Shown piece by piece: positions 28,424 through 37,444 of a stretch of 64,000 nucleotides of DNA. Origin of the DNA: Vibrio agarilyticus (lineage in GTDB: Bacteria; Pseudomonadota; Gammaproteobacteria; Enterobacterales; Vibrionaceae); NCBI RefSeq assembly GCF_012641465.1, contig NZ_JABAIK010000006.1, positions 186,001 to 250,000 on the forward strand, given 5' to 3'. Made by a program: the position numbers and the translations under genes. Positions within the stretch are counted from its first letter, which is position 1; every line of letters starts with the position of its first letter. Under the pieces are notes generated by a model. The model saw only the letters and a program-made list of their open reading frames with translations, did not search any database and had not been told where the DNA came from.

Positions 28424-29653
28424 ATGGCCAGAGTTTCACTGGAAAAAGACAAGATCAAGATCCTACTGCTTGAGGGTCTGCACCCTTCATCCGTTGAAGT
28501 GCTGCAAGCAGAAGGTTACAGCAATATTGAATACCACAAAGGCTCATTAAGTGATGCTGAGCTACTTGACGCGATCAAAGACGCGCATTTTGTCGGCATT
28601 CGTTCTCGAACTAATCTGACACAAGAAGTGATCGATGCGGCGAAAAAGCTGGTGGCTATCGGCTGTTTCTGCATTGGTACTAACCAGGTTGATTTAAACG
28701 CGGCAGCAGCGCGAGGAATTCCCGTCTTTAACGCACCATTTTCTAACACACGCAGCGTGGCTGAATTGGTACTAGGCCAAATTTTGTTACTGTTACGTGG
28801 CATTCCAGAGAAAAACGCTCTGGCGCACCGTGGTATTTGGAAAAAAAGCGCCGATCACTCATACGAAGCACGCGGCAAACGCCTTGGCATCATCGGTTAC
28901 GGCCACATTGGTACTCAGCTAGGGATCATTGCTGAAAACTTAGGTATGCGTGTCTATTTCTACGATATCGAAAACAAGCTATCGCTTGGCAATGCGACAC
29001 AAGTTGCGACCATGAGCGAGCTACTTAACAAATGTGATGTGATCTCACTTCACGTACCAGAAACACCAGATACCAAGAACATGATGGGCAGTGATGAATT
29101 TGCCCGCATGAAACCAGGAGCCATCTTCATCAATGCGGCGCGTGGCACTGTTGTTGATATTGAGGCTTTATGCCATTCACTGGAATCTGGCCACATCGCT
29201 GGCGCCGCTGTCGATGTGTTCCCTACCGAGCCAGCAACTAACGCCGAGCCATTTGAATCACCACTGCAAAAGTACGACAACGTGATCTTAACGCCACACG
29301 TTGGCGGCTCCACTCAAGAAGCGCAAGAAAACATCGGTCTTGAGGTTGCGGGTAAACTGGCCAAATATTCAGATAACGGTTCAACGCTTTCGAGTGTTAA
29401 CTTCCCAGAGGTATCACTACCTCAGCATCGTGAGTGCTCTCGTCTTCTGCACATTCACAAGAACCGTCCGGGCATCCTAACGCAAATCAACACCATTTTT
29501 GCAGAGGAAGGGATCAACATCGCCGGTCAACACCTACAAACGTCTGCCGATCTCGGTTACGTTGTGATTGATGTAGAAACAGAGCGTTCAGAAGAAGCCT
29601 TAGTTAAGCTCAAAGAAATTGAAGGCACCATTCGCGCGCGAATTCTGCACTAA
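28424..29653 (+). CDS. serA: D-3-phosphoglycerate dehydrogenase SerA
   Basis: SerA oxidises 3-phosphoglycerate to phosphohydroxypyruvate, the first step of serine synthesis, and is feedback-inhibited by serine. The 409-residue protein has the NAD-binding GIIGYGHIGTQLG near 155-167, and the catalytic Arg in NAARGTVVD and His in TPHVGGSTQEAQENIG. The C-terminal ACT domain (about 335-409, beginning RLLHIHKNRPGILTQINTIF) binds serine. The rpiA-serA neighbourhood matches E. coli, though the genes here are co-directional. Confidence 0.98.
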   Translation: MARVSLEKDKIKILLLEGLHPSSVEVLQAEGYSNIEYHKGSLSDAELLDAIKDAHFVGIRSRTNLTQEVIDAAKKLVAIGCFCIGTNQVDLNAAAARGIPVFNAPFSNTRSVAELVLGQILLLLRGIPEKNALAHRGIWKKSADHSYEARGKRLGIIGYGHIGTQLGIIAENLGMRVYFYDIENKLSLGNATQVATMSELLNKCDVISLHVPETPDTKNMMGSDEFARMKPGAIFINAARGTVVDIEALCHSLESGHIAGAAVDVFPTEPATNAEPFESPLQKYDNVILTPHVGGSTQEAQENIGLEVAGKLAKYSDNGSTLSSVNFPEVSLPQHRECSRLLHIHKNRPGILTQINTIFAEEGINIAGQHLQTSADLGYVVIDVETERSEEALVKLKEIEGTIRARILH

Positions 29654-29704
29654 GTTTTAATCGCAATAAAAGGGCTCGGTGATTTAACCTGATGCCATTT
29701 TACT

Positions 29705-29742
29705 AAAAAATCCGATATTGCCTTGTTAATATCGGATTTTTT
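29705..29742. terminator. terminator after serA
   Basis: A 15-bp perfect stem, AAAAAATCCGATATT with AATATCGGATTTTTT. It has A- and T-runs on both sides, so it can serve serA and the convergent gene at 29763. Confidence 0.88.
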
Positions 29743-29762
29743 ATATCTTTTATCCCTAAATT

Positions 29763-30074
29763 TTATAAATGCACTTTAAATGTATCATTCAAAAAGGCGA
29801 GTTCATCATCAGACAAAAGCGAGGTTGCTTTTTGAATAGCAGATTCTTTTATCTTTAACTCGATACGCTGAGATAGTGCCATTAATTCTTCAGTCGACAT
29901 TTCTGATAATTTCAATTCTAAAAAAGAATCTGCCTCTCTCTCAAAATCATCTTTCAACTCAAATAATTCACCTGACTTTTGGGGATGAACTTCTGACATA
30001 TATGGAACTGAATTTAGAAGGCCTCCCAACTCTTTTGGAGGTAACGATGCAATGGCCTCAATAAGATCGCTCAT
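29763..30074 (-). CDS. hypothetical acidic protein (103 residues)
   Basis: I do not recognise a family. The product is acidic and predicted to be nearly all helical: MSDLIEAIASLPPKELGGLL, then a charged stretch FELKDDFEREADSFLELKLSEM, and a C-terminal SDDELAFLNDTF. It has no signal peptide, membrane helix or metal motif. Local DNA is more AT-rich than its neighbours, and the gene lies between serA and an outer-membrane protein gene where E. coli has argP-yggE neighbours, so it looks like an accessory insertion. The start is ATG at 30074; a GTG two codons earlier is possible and no strong ribosome-binding site is seen. Confidence 0.55.
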   Translation of the reverse strand: MSDLIEAIASLPPKELGGLLNSVPYMSEVHPQKSGELFELKDDFEREADSFLELKLSEMSTEELMALSQRIELKIKESAIQKATSLLSDDELAFLNDTFKVHL

Positions 30075-30291
30075 AAACACAACACACTATATATGCAACA
30101 AGTTAATTATATATGCTTTTTTAAGAACCATTTAACTATTTCACTTCCATTGAAAAATAATGTCAAAAGCGGTCTTTATGATTGGCAAGATGTTGAGCCA
30201 TCTAGAACATTCCATAACATCATTTAGAACGCGTGTACCGACAGTTTAAGGCGGATTGACAGTATGAGTCACACCTGTTGATTTAAAACCT

Positions 30292-30320
30292 AAAACGCCC
30301 AATGAAGGGCGTTTTTTCAA
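30292..30320. terminator. terminator below the outer-membrane barrel gene
   Basis: A 9-bp stem, AAAACGCCC with GGGCGTTTT, around AATGAA, with TTTTTT on the plus side and a weaker T-rich tail on the minus side. It is 23 bases beyond the minus-strand stop at 30343. Confidence 0.7.
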
Positions 30321-30342
30321 TATTTATCTGTCGTGTCCAAAC

Positions 30343-30882
30343 TTAAAAATGGTATCGAAGCCCTATCGTTACCCCTTGGATCTCCGCATCAAAACCATTA
30401 AAGCCAGCTTCGCGGTAACGATAGCCAAGGGAGAAATCGAACGCGTCCAGCATCACACCCATTTCCACGCCCAATTGATATGAAAATTCTGTGTCTGAAT
30501 CCGACAGGCCGCTGATGTGCCCCTCCCCTTTTAACCCACCAATACCCAAAATCAGTGCGCTGTATAAGATATTATCCGCATCGGTAAATTTTGGTCTTGC
30601 ATTAACATAAAACGCCTGACCATCAACACTCACCCCAGGGGCAAATTCCGCTTTACCAAAATACTGATATTCGACCTCGAGTCCCAAATCGATATTAGGG
30701 TGCACATCAAACTCATAACCAGCATAAAGGCCCGCGCCAACATCGTTATTTTCATCGATGTCGATACTACCTGCGTCAAGTGTGGTGTTATGACCTAGCA
30801 ATACGTTTGCTCCAACGTAAGGATGCTCGCTTTCAGCTGAAACACTTGCACTTAAAAGCGCTAAAAAGATCCATTTTTTCAA
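30343..30882 (-). CDS. small outer-membrane beta-barrel protein
   Basis: The 179-residue product has a signal peptide (about residues 1-16, cut after SVSA). It then shows alternating polar/hydrophobic strands typical of an eight-stranded barrel: YVGANVLLG, GAGLYAGYEF, DLGLEVEYQYFG, AFYVNARPKF and FDFSLGYRYREAG. It ends with VTIGLRYHF, the terminal Phe that is the outer-membrane assembly signal. It resembles the OmpA-N-terminal/OmpW-like barrel proteins, without an OmpA peptidoglycan-binding domain. Its ligand and role are unknown. It stands alone with terminators below it. Confidence 0.8.
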   Translation of the reverse strand: MKKWIFLALLSASVSAESEHPYVGANVLLGHNTTLDAGSIDIDENNDVGAGLYAGYEFDVHPNIDLGLEVEYQYFGKAEFAPGVSVDGQAFYVNARPKFTDADNILYSALILGIGGLKGEGHISGLSDSDTEFSYQLGVEMGVMLDAFDFSLGYRYREAGFNGFDAEIQGVTIGLRYHF

Positions 30883-31214
30883 AGTAATACCTCATAAATT
30901 GAAACAAGTACCACATTGTGCATTTGGATGCGTTTCATTCCTATGCGCTAGAACAATATTTGACCGATCACCATTGTGAAGGAGGCAGATCTTCTCAATA
31001 ACACTAACATGAGGTCGCGTTACTATAGTCGGATAAGTAAAGAAACGAATGAACGAGTAAAAATGATTAGAAAAAGAAACACTGCCACGCAGAGCTCGAG
31101 TCTGACTTAGATAAGCTCAGAGCAAAATGGCCCTGCTTGAACCCCAAAACGCCTTTAGTAGGCGTTTTGGGGTATTCTAACTGATTGAGGGTTACTAATG
31201 ATTTTCAATGAAAC
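30883..31214. other. gap between yggE and the barrel-protein gene
   Basis: A 332-bp gap, both flanking genes on the minus strand. It holds the strong inverted repeat at 31141-31173 and the promoter region of the barrel-protein gene. I see no ORF and no copy of the dispersed repeat. Confidence 0.5.
31141..31173. terminator. 13-bp perfect inverted repeat, likely yggE terminator
   Basis: ACCCCAAAACGCC and GGCGTTTTGGGGT pair perfectly around TTTAGTA. It lies 42 bases beyond the yggE stop (minus strand). The T-run is inside the stem rather than after it, so termination efficiency is uncertain. Confidence 0.6.
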
Positions 31215-31907
31215 CTAATCAATTTTATAGATCACTTGAACCTGATCTGCGATGACAATAGCTGCATCCTGATAACCGGCATTTTCTTGTTTCGCGTTCA
31301 GCATCGCACCACGCATCAGTACTGGTGGTTGAGTCGGTGATTGATACTCAATTTGCCAAATTTTTCCTAATTTTCGTTCAAACCCTTTTGCTAAAGCGGC
31401 CGCTTTGGTTTTGGCATCAAGAATGGCGGCGTCGCGTGCTTGAGCTTGGTATTTGGCCTCATCACGCACTTTCAGCGTAATATTATCGACTTGATTCACT
31501 CCCGCGTTCAGCGCTAAATCTAATAAATTATTTAAGTTAGCTAACTGATTCACCGTCACATCAATTGAGCGAGAGGCGCGATATCCGGTCAACTTTGGCT
31601 GACCCTCTTTCGGGTATTGATACTGAGGTGCAAGAGATAAGTTAGAACTTGCAATATCACTTTGACTCACGCCAGCTTTCTCTAACTTAGCGATAAAGTC
31701 ACTGACCACATCATCCACCGCCGATTTGGCCGCTTCTGCGCTGTCCTCCATTTTGCTCACCTGAACGCTAAACGTCGCCATATCCGGTTTTGCGGTTACT
31801 TGCCCAAAACCTGTCGTCATCAAATGCGCAAATTCCGGTTGAAAAGCGATTGCCGATGTCCCCACCAGCGCCAAAGATAACACCACACCTTGAATAAACT
31901 GTCGCAT
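31215..31907 (-). CDS. yggE: SIMPL-domain (DUF541) periplasmic protein YggE
   Basis: YggE is an exported SIMPL-domain protein that in E. coli has been linked to lowered oxidative stress; its mechanism is not known. The 230-residue product has a signal peptide (about 1-21, cut near SAIA). The mature part follows the DUF541 pattern: TTGFGQVTAKPDMATFSVQV near 31-50, SNLSLAPQYQY near 108, YRASRSIDVTV near 125, and the C-terminal strand VIADQVQVIYKI. It sits next to argP, as in E. coli. Confidence 0.9.
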   Translation of the reverse strand: MRQFIQGVVLSLALVGTSAIAFQPEFAHLMTTGFGQVTAKPDMATFSVQVSKMEDSAEAAKSAVDDVVSDFIAKLEKAGVSQSDIASSNLSLAPQYQYPKEGQPKLTGYRASRSIDVTVNQLANLNNLLDLALNAGVNQVDNITLKVRDEAKYQAQARDAAILDAKTKAAALAKGFERKLGKIWQIEYQSPTQPPVLMRGAMLNAKQENAGYQDAAIVIADQVQVIYKID

Positions 31908-32018
31908 AACGTGTCCTACCCTTATGAATATTGTATCAATAATAGGCGAAAACCCTCAGCGAGCAACGTCGCCTTCTCAGCTTATTGGCTTTTTTGACAC
32001 AATCTTAACCAAAACCCA

Positions 32019-32915
32019 TTATTGGGGCAGGTGCTCACGCGCATACTCAATAATTGCCGTAGAAATCTGCTGAAGCACACCAGTTTCAAGTTGCCAGTGA
32101 TGCCAATAAATTCGATAAGTCACTAAAAATCCAGGGAGAATATCCACAAGATCGCCTTGCTCTAATTCGCGCTGAATTTGCAACTTTGGGATCAAGCAAT
32201 ACGCGATTCCCGATGTCGCCAGGCGCACAAATGCCTCAGAATTGCTGACGTGATGATTGACCACACTCTCTCGAGCCAGATTAAAATGCTCTTGTAAAAA
32301 CGTTTTATGCATATCGTCATATTTATCGTATGAAACCGAAGGCGCTTGCTGCAATGCGCTTTGGTCCACGCCATCAGAAAAATAACGTTGGATAAACTCA
32401 GGACTTGCCACACAAACATAATCCATTCGACCAAGATAATCCGCTCGGCAACCGGTGATAGGTTGCGACTCAAGGCTAATTGCGCCCGCCACTTCGCCGC
32501 TTTTGAGTTTTTCGATACTGCGCTTTTCACCATAAATAGACAAATTCAATTCAACATGACGATGCTTCATCACCTCTGTTAATGCTGGGATCAGCCAAGT
32601 TGCCAAACTATCTGCGTTGGTTGCAAGTGCCAATTGAACCGCGCGTTGTTCATCACTATTGAGTAGCTCTGGCAAGAGCTCTTGCTCAAGCACCGTCACT
32701 CGTTGGTATAGCGCAAGCAATTTTTTTCCGACCGGCGTCGGCTTTGGCGGTTGGGCGCGAATCACGACAGGTTGCGCGAGAAACTTCTCCAGCTGTTTGA
32801 TCCGTTGTGATACCGCCGACTGCGATATAAATAACTGCTCAGCGGCACGCTCAAAGCTGCCCTGTTCAATCACACTGTGCAGCGCTTCAATGCCTTTGTA
32901 ATCTAACCCACGCAT
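32019..32915 (-). CDS. argP: LysR-family regulator ArgP
   Basis: ArgP (IciA) activates the arginine exporter gene argO in response to arginine and lysine. The 298-residue protein has an N-terminal winged helix-turn-helix (residues 3-62, with [21 protein letters not shown]) and a LysR-type substrate-binding domain (about 90-295). I use the ATG at 32915 ([12 protein letters not shown]), with AAGGGA upstream, over an ORF start 12 codons earlier. It is divergent from argO across a 230-bp AT-rich spacer, where its operator should lie. Confidence 0.94.
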   Translation of the reverse strand: MRGLDYKGIEALHSVIEQGSFERAAEQLFISQSAVSQRIKQLEKFLAQPVVIRAQPPKPTPVGKKLLALYQRVTVLEQELLPELLNSDEQRAVQLALATNADSLATWLIPALTEVMKHRHVELNLSIYGEKRSIEKLKSGEVAGAISLESQPITGCRADYLGRMDYVCVASPEFIQRYFSDGVDQSALQQAPSVSYDKYDDMHKTFLQEHFNLARESVVNHHVSNSEAFVRLATSGIAYCLIPKLQIQRELEQGDLVDILPGFLVTYRIYWHHWQLETGVLQQISTAIIEYAREHLPQ

Positions 32916-33145
32916 CACTTTTCCCTTAACTAAAAGCCAATCACAAACCACATAAGAAAAACTGATAATAAATTAATATTATTAATTTTATTAAAGATAA
33001 CATAAAGCGTACGCTTCAGCGATGCAGTTAAACTTGCGCCAAAAAAAGAGTGCGCAGCCTTGATAACATAACGCAGCGAGCCGTCATTGCCGTTGCGACC
33101 GCGTTACGTATTCAAGTATGAATCGAGAATGAAGTAGGTGATATT

Positions 33146-33766
33146 GTGAGTTTTTGGGTTTTATTACAGGGGTTTGGTCTTGGCGCGACAATGATTATTC
33201 CCATCGGCGCGCAAAACGCGTATGTACTCAATCAAGGTATTAAGCGCCAGCATCACCTGACCACAGCGACCATATGTTCTTTGCTCGACACTTTATTTAT
33301 CTCGCTAGGTATTTTTGGTGGTGGCGCATTTTTGTCTCAAAATGAAACGCTATTAACCTTGGTGACTTTGGGAGGCATTGCCTTTTTGCTCTTTTATGGC
33401 GCGCTGTCATTAAAAAGCGCGTTTCGTTCCGCGCAAAGCCGCGAAGATTCTCAAGCGGTATTGGCTCGCGGCAGACGCACTGTCATTTTAGGCGCTCTGG
33501 CTGTCACGCTACTTAACCCCCACTTGTATCTCGATACTGTGGTGATTTTAGGCTCGATTGGTGGTCAATTTGAAGGTGACGATCGAATTGCTTTTGCTCT
33601 AGGCACCATCATGGCGTCGTTCTGCTGGTTCTATGCGCTATCAATGGGCGCCGCAAAATTGGGCCCAACCCTGTCCAAGCCACGGGTAAAACAGGGCATT
33701 GATATTGGCGTCGCACTAATGATGTTTACCATTGCCGCGATGCTAGCAAAAGGACTCATGGCATAA
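33146..33766 (+). CDS. argO: arginine exporter ArgO (LysE family)
   Basis: ArgO exports arginine (and canavanine) across the inner membrane. The 206-residue protein has the six hydrophobic helices of the LysE/RhtB superfamily and the signature GATMIIPIGAQNAYVLNQGI near residues 13-32, plus LLNPHLYLDTVVILGSIG near 121-138. The start is GTG at 33146 behind TAGGTGATATT. It is divergent from its activator gene argP and ends at a shared terminator facing mscS. Confidence 0.95.
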   Translation: MSFWVLLQGFGLGATMIIPIGAQNAYVLNQGIKRQHHLTTATICSLLDTLFISLGIFGGGAFLSQNETLLTLVTLGGIAFLLFYGALSLKSAFRSAQSREDSQAVLARGRRTVILGALAVTLLNPHLYLDTVVILGSIGGQFEGDDRIAFALGTIMASFCWFYALSMGAAKLGPTLSKPRVKQGIDIGVALMMFTIAAMLAKGLMA

Positions 33767-33785
33767 TAATTCACTGATTTAAAAT

Positions 33786-33815
33786 AGAAAAAGCGAGTAT
33801 TACCTCGCTTTTTCT
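33786..33815. terminator. bidirectional terminator between argO and mscS
   Basis: A 12-bp perfect stem, AGAAAAAGCGAG with CTCGCTTTTTCT, around TATTAC. A- and T-runs flank it, so it can serve both convergent genes. Confidence 0.88.
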
Positions 33816-33835
33816 GTTTTACACGTCGCTTGTAA

Positions 33836-34720
33836 TTAAGCGTTTGCTGCTGAATCTACTTTATTCAGATGCACATCCATTTGCGGGAATGGGATCTCAA
33901 TACCATTTTCATCCAGCGCTTCTTTAATCGCTTGCATCGCATCAAGGTAAACATCCCAATAATCGACGGTGCGACACCATGGACGCACAACCAAATTCAC
34001 CGAGGAATCGGCCAGCGCTAAAACGCCAATTTGAATGTCAGGATCTTTCAAGATACGGCTGTCTTTTTCCAAAGTTTCACGGATCACTCGCTTGGTGAGC
34101 TGCAAGTCGGACTTATAGGACACACCAATCATCAAATCAATACGACGCGTATCATGGCGTGAATAGTTGGTAATGGGTCCGCCGATAATCGCCGAGTTTG
34201 GTACCACAACCATTTTATTATCCGGTGTTTTTAATACGGTTTGGAAAATTTGAATTCCTTCAACCGAACCGGCAACGCCAGAAACCTCGACATAATCCCC
34301 CGATTTAAATGGACGAAACGCCACAATCAGCACACCTGCGGCAAAGTTTGACAATGAGCCTTGCAGCGCCAAACCAATCGCTAAACCTGCAGCACCAATC
34401 ACCGCCACAACCGATGCGGTTTGAACACCGATGCGACTTAGCGCAGCAATTAAAACAATCACGAGCAGTGTATAGCGTACTAAGCCATGCAGAAATTCGA
34501 CAACAGCCGGATCCATCTTCTTACGGTGAAGCACTTTGGCAACACTGCCTGCAACCCCTTTGACCACCAAATTACCGACAAATAGGATCAGCAGCGCAGA
34601 CACGATGTTTACCCCGTATTGCACCAAAAGATCGCTATTGTTTGAAAGCCAAAGAGTAAGCTCTTTTATCGTCCAAGTTTCCAGACCCGTCTCTGTTACT
34701 TGTGTGGTTGATTCGGTCAC
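33836..34720 (-). CDS. mscS: small-conductance mechanosensitive channel MscS
   Basis: MscS opens under membrane tension and releases solutes during osmotic downshock. The 294-residue protein has three transmembrane helices (about 33-55, 75-97, 103-135). The third, pore-lining helix has the Gly/Ala pattern AGLAIGLALQGSLSNFAAGV, and the beta domain follows with FRPFKSGDYVEVSGVAGSVE. The C-terminal cytoplasmic cage ends near IPFPQMDVHL. Its place between argO and fbaA matches E. coli. Confidence 0.97.
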   Translation of the reverse strand: MTESTTQVTETGLETWTIKELTLWLSNNSDLLVQYGVNIVSALLILFVGNLVVKGVAGSVAKVLHRKKMDPAVVEFLHGLVRYTLLVIVLIAALSRIGVQTASVVAVIGAAGLAIGLALQGSLSNFAAGVLIVAFRPFKSGDYVEVSGVAGSVEGIQIFQTVLKTPDNKMVVVPNSAIIGGPITNYSRHDTRRIDLMIGVSYKSDLQLTKRVIRETLEKDSRILKDPDIQIGVLALADSSVNLVVRPWCRTVDYWDVYLDAMQAIKEALDENGIEIPFPQMDVHLNKVDSAANA

Positions 34721-34842
34721 GTTTTCATCCTCTTCATGTTAAATGTGCCGCTTTAGCGCAAAAGATACTTAATCTTAGCTTTTTTACAACAGCAACTGAG
34801 TAGATTTGCAAACAAAGACGCTCTTATCACTCGCGCTAAAAA

Positions 34843-34870
34843 CAAAAAAACCCGCTCAAAAGAGCGGGTT
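34843..34870 (-). terminator. terminator after fbaA
   Basis: A 9-bp stem, AACCCGCTC with GAGCGGGTT, around a four-A loop. On the minus strand it is followed by TTTTTTTGTTTTT, a strong U-run that ends the fbaA transcript. Confidence 0.88.
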
Positions 34871-34895
34871 AATCTCGTTACATTAAGCTAGCAGC

Positions 34896-35972
34896 TTATA
34901 GTACGTCGATTGCGTTAAGATCTGCGAAAGCTTTCTCAAGGCGTGCAACCATAGACTCTTGACCTGCACGTAGCCATACGCGTGGATCGTAGTATTTCTT
35001 GTTAGGCGCAGCTTCACCCGTTGGGTTACCGATTTGACCTTGTAGGTAATCGTGGTTCTTCGCTTCGTATTGACGGATACCGTCCCAAGTTGCCCACTGA
35101 GTATCAGTATCGATGTTCATTTTGATAACACCGTAAGAGATAGACTCTTTGATTTCAGCTTCAGAAGAGCCAGAACCGCCGTGGAATACGAAGTTTAGCG
35201 CATTTGGAGCGATACCAAATTTCTCTGCACAGTATGCTTGAGAGTCGCGTAGGATAGTTGGAGTAAGAACAACGTTACCCGCTTGGTAAACACCGTGTAC
35301 GTTACCGAAAGAAGCCGCGATAGTGAAACGGTGGCTGATTGGGCTTAGTTTCTCGTATGCGTAAGCAACGTCTTCTGGAGAAGTGTATAGCTCAGACTGA
35401 TCCATATCAGAGTTGTCTACGCCGTCTTCTTCGCCGCCAGTACAACCTAGTTCAAACTCTAGAGTCATACCCATTTTTTCCATGCGAGTTAGGTACTTAG
35501 CACAGATTTCAATGTTCTCTTCTAGTGACTCTTCAGAAAGGTCAATCATGTGAGAAGAGAATAGAGGCTTACCAGTTTGAGCGAAGAACTCTTCGCCAGC
35601 ATCTAGTAGACCGTCGATCCAAGGAAGCAGTTTCATTGCTGCGTGGTCAGTGTGAAGAATCACTGGCACACCGTAAGATTCTGCTACTGCGTGAACGTAC
35701 TTAGCACCCGCTACTGCGCCAAGGATTTGCGCTTCTTGACCTTCAAGTTTTAGACCTTTACCACAGAAGAATGCCGCACCGCCGTTAGAGAACTGAACAA
35801 CTACTGGCGCTTTTGCTTTTGCCGCAGCTTCTAGAACACCGTTGATAGAATCAGTGTTTACTACGTTTACCGCAGGTAGAGCAAAGTTATTTTCTTTTGC
35901 TACTTCAAATACTTTTTGTACGTCGTCACCAGAGATAACGCCTGGTTTTACGAAGTCGAAGATCTTAGACAT
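34896..35972 (-). CDS. fbaA: class II fructose-bisphosphate aldolase
   Basis: FbaA cleaves fructose 1,6-bisphosphate to dihydroxyacetone phosphate and glyceraldehyde 3-phosphate with a zinc ion. The 358-residue protein matches E. coli FbaA. Zinc ligands are seen in VILHTDHAA (His near 110) and in the later YEKLSPIS/IAASFGNVHGVY and NFVFHGGSGSSE segments. It follows pgk, and with epd upstream it forms the epd-pgk-fbaA glycolytic cluster; a hairpin between pgk and fbaA may make expression of the two partly independent. Confidence 0.98.
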   Translation of the reverse strand: MSKIFDFVKPGVISGDDVQKVFEVAKENNFALPAVNVVNTDSINGVLEAAAKAKAPVVVQFSNGGAAFFCGKGLKLEGQEAQILGAVAGAKYVHAVAESYGVPVILHTDHAAMKLLPWIDGLLDAGEEFFAQTGKPLFSSHMIDLSEESLEENIEICAKYLTRMEKMGMTLEFELGCTGGEEDGVDNSDMDQSELYTSPEDVAYAYEKLSPISHRFTIAASFGNVHGVYQAGNVVLTPTILRDSQAYCAEKFGIAPNALNFVFHGGSGSSEAEIKESISYGVIKMNIDTDTQWATWDGIRQYEAKNHDYLQGQIGNPTGEAAPNKKYYDPRVWLRAGQESMVARLEKAFADLNAIDVL

Positions 35973-36089
35973 GGATAGAGTCCTATTTATCTGTCGTTTA
36001 AAATGAAAACTTGGGAAGTTTAAAGTCTGTAAACGTTTGCTAACAGGTCTGTGATTCTAACAAAAATCGTCGCCTGATGCAGCAAACAA

Positions 36090-36116
36090 GAAAGCGGGGA
36101 TTATACCCCCGCTTTC
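36090..36116 (-). terminator. hairpin between pgk and fbaA
   Basis: A 10-bp stem, GAAAGCGGGG with CCCCGCTTTC, followed on the minus strand by TTGTTTGC. It is a weak or partial terminator for pgk, possibly uncoupling fbaA. Confidence 0.65.
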
Positions 36117-36122
36117 AATAAA

Positions 36123-37286
36123 TTATGCTTTTGCGCGTGCTTCTAGCATTTCAACTGCTGGAAGAACTTTACCTTCAACGAACTCAAGGAAAGCACCACC
36201 GCCAGTAGAGATGTAAGAGACATCTGCTTTGATACCGAATTTGTCGATAGCAGCGAGTGTGTCACCACCACCTGCAACAGAGAATGCTGGAGACTTAGCG
36301 ATCGCTTCAGAAATACCTTTGGTACCCGCTTCGAAGTTTTTGAATTCGAATACGCCAACTGGGCCATTCCAAAGAATGGTTTTTGCGTTTGCGATGATGT
36401 CAGCTAGAACCGCAGTTGAATCAGGACCTAGGTCAAAAATCATGTCGTCGTCTTGAACGTCAGCAACGTTTTTGATTTCCGCTTCTGCGTTTTCATCAAA
36501 TGCTTTTGCACAAGCAACGTCAGTCGCAACAGGAATTGCACACTCTTTCATCAATTTTTGCGCAGTTTCAATTAGGTCAGCTTCGTATAGAGACTTACCA
36601 ACGTTGTGGCCTTCAGCTGCGATGAACGTGTTTGCGATACCGCCACCAACAACCAATTGGTCTGCGATTTTAGATAGTGACTCAAGTACAGTCAGTTTAG
36701 TCGAAACTTTAGAACCACCAACGATAGCCACTAGAGGACGCTCTGGGTTGCTCATTGCTTTACCAAGTGCTTCTAGCTCAGCCGCAAGTAGAGGACCTGC
36801 ACACGCCACGTCTGCAAACATACCAACGCCGTGAGTTGACGCTTGCGCGCGGTGCGCAGTACCGAATGCGTCCATTACGAATACGTCACAAAGCGCAGCG
36901 TATTTCTTAGATAGCGCTTCGTCGTTTTTCTTCTCGCCTTTGTTGAAGCGAACGTTTTCAAGAACAACTAGCTCACCTGCGTTTAGCTCTAGGCCATCTA
37001 GGTAATCTTTCGCCAGTTTCACTTCGCAATCTAGTGCGTCGTTTAGGTAGTTTACTACTGGTTGTAGAGAGAACTCTTCAGCGTATTCACCTTCAGTTGG
37101 ACGACCTAGGTGAGATGTCACCATAACTTTCGCGCCAGCTTCTAGGCATAGTTTGATAGTTGGAAGAGATGCGATGATACGTGCATCTGAAGTTACTTTA
37201 CCGTCTTTTACTGGCACATTTAGGTCAGCACGGATGAATACACGTTTACCTGCTAGATCCAGGTCAGTCATCTTGATTACAGACAT
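36123..37286 (-). CDS. pgk: phosphoglycerate kinase
   Basis: Pgk transfers phosphate from 1,3-bisphosphoglycerate to ADP in glycolysis. The 387-residue protein equals E. coli Pgk in length. It has the substrate-binding [12 protein letters not shown] near the N-terminus, [12 protein letters not shown] near 60, and the nucleotide-side GGSKVSTKL and [13 protein letters not shown] segments. I use the ATG at 37286 (MSVIKMTDL) with GAGAGGAC ahead of it, not the ORF start five codons earlier. It lies between epd and fbaA. Confidence 0.98.
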   Translation of the reverse strand: MSVIKMTDLDLAGKRVFIRADLNVPVKDGKVTSDARIIASLPTIKLCLEAGAKVMVTSHLGRPTEGEYAEEFSLQPVVNYLNDALDCEVKLAKDYLDGLELNAGELVVLENVRFNKGEKKNDEALSKKYAALCDVFVMDAFGTAHRAQASTHGVGMFADVACAGPLLAAELEALGKAMSNPERPLVAIVGGSKVSTKLTVLESLSKIADQLVVGGGIANTFIAAEGHNVGKSLYEADLIETAQKLMKECAIPVATDVACAKAFDENAEAEIKNVADVQDDDMIFDLGPDSTAVLADIIANAKTILWNGPVGVFEFKNFEAGTKGISEAIAKSPAFSVAGGGDTLAAIDKFGIKADVSYISTGGGAFLEFVEGKVLPAVEMLEARAKA

Positions 37287-37444
37287 GATTTGTCCTCTCA
37301 ATATTATTCAAAGTTTTTGAAAAGCCCAGCACCCTGCCAAGCTTAGAAATTAAAATCGATATGCTCACGAGCTGCGCGCGATTTAAACTCACTTACGTAG
37401 TATTTAATCAGCAAAAGCAGCGTAGTAACCCAGCAAGCCCACTG

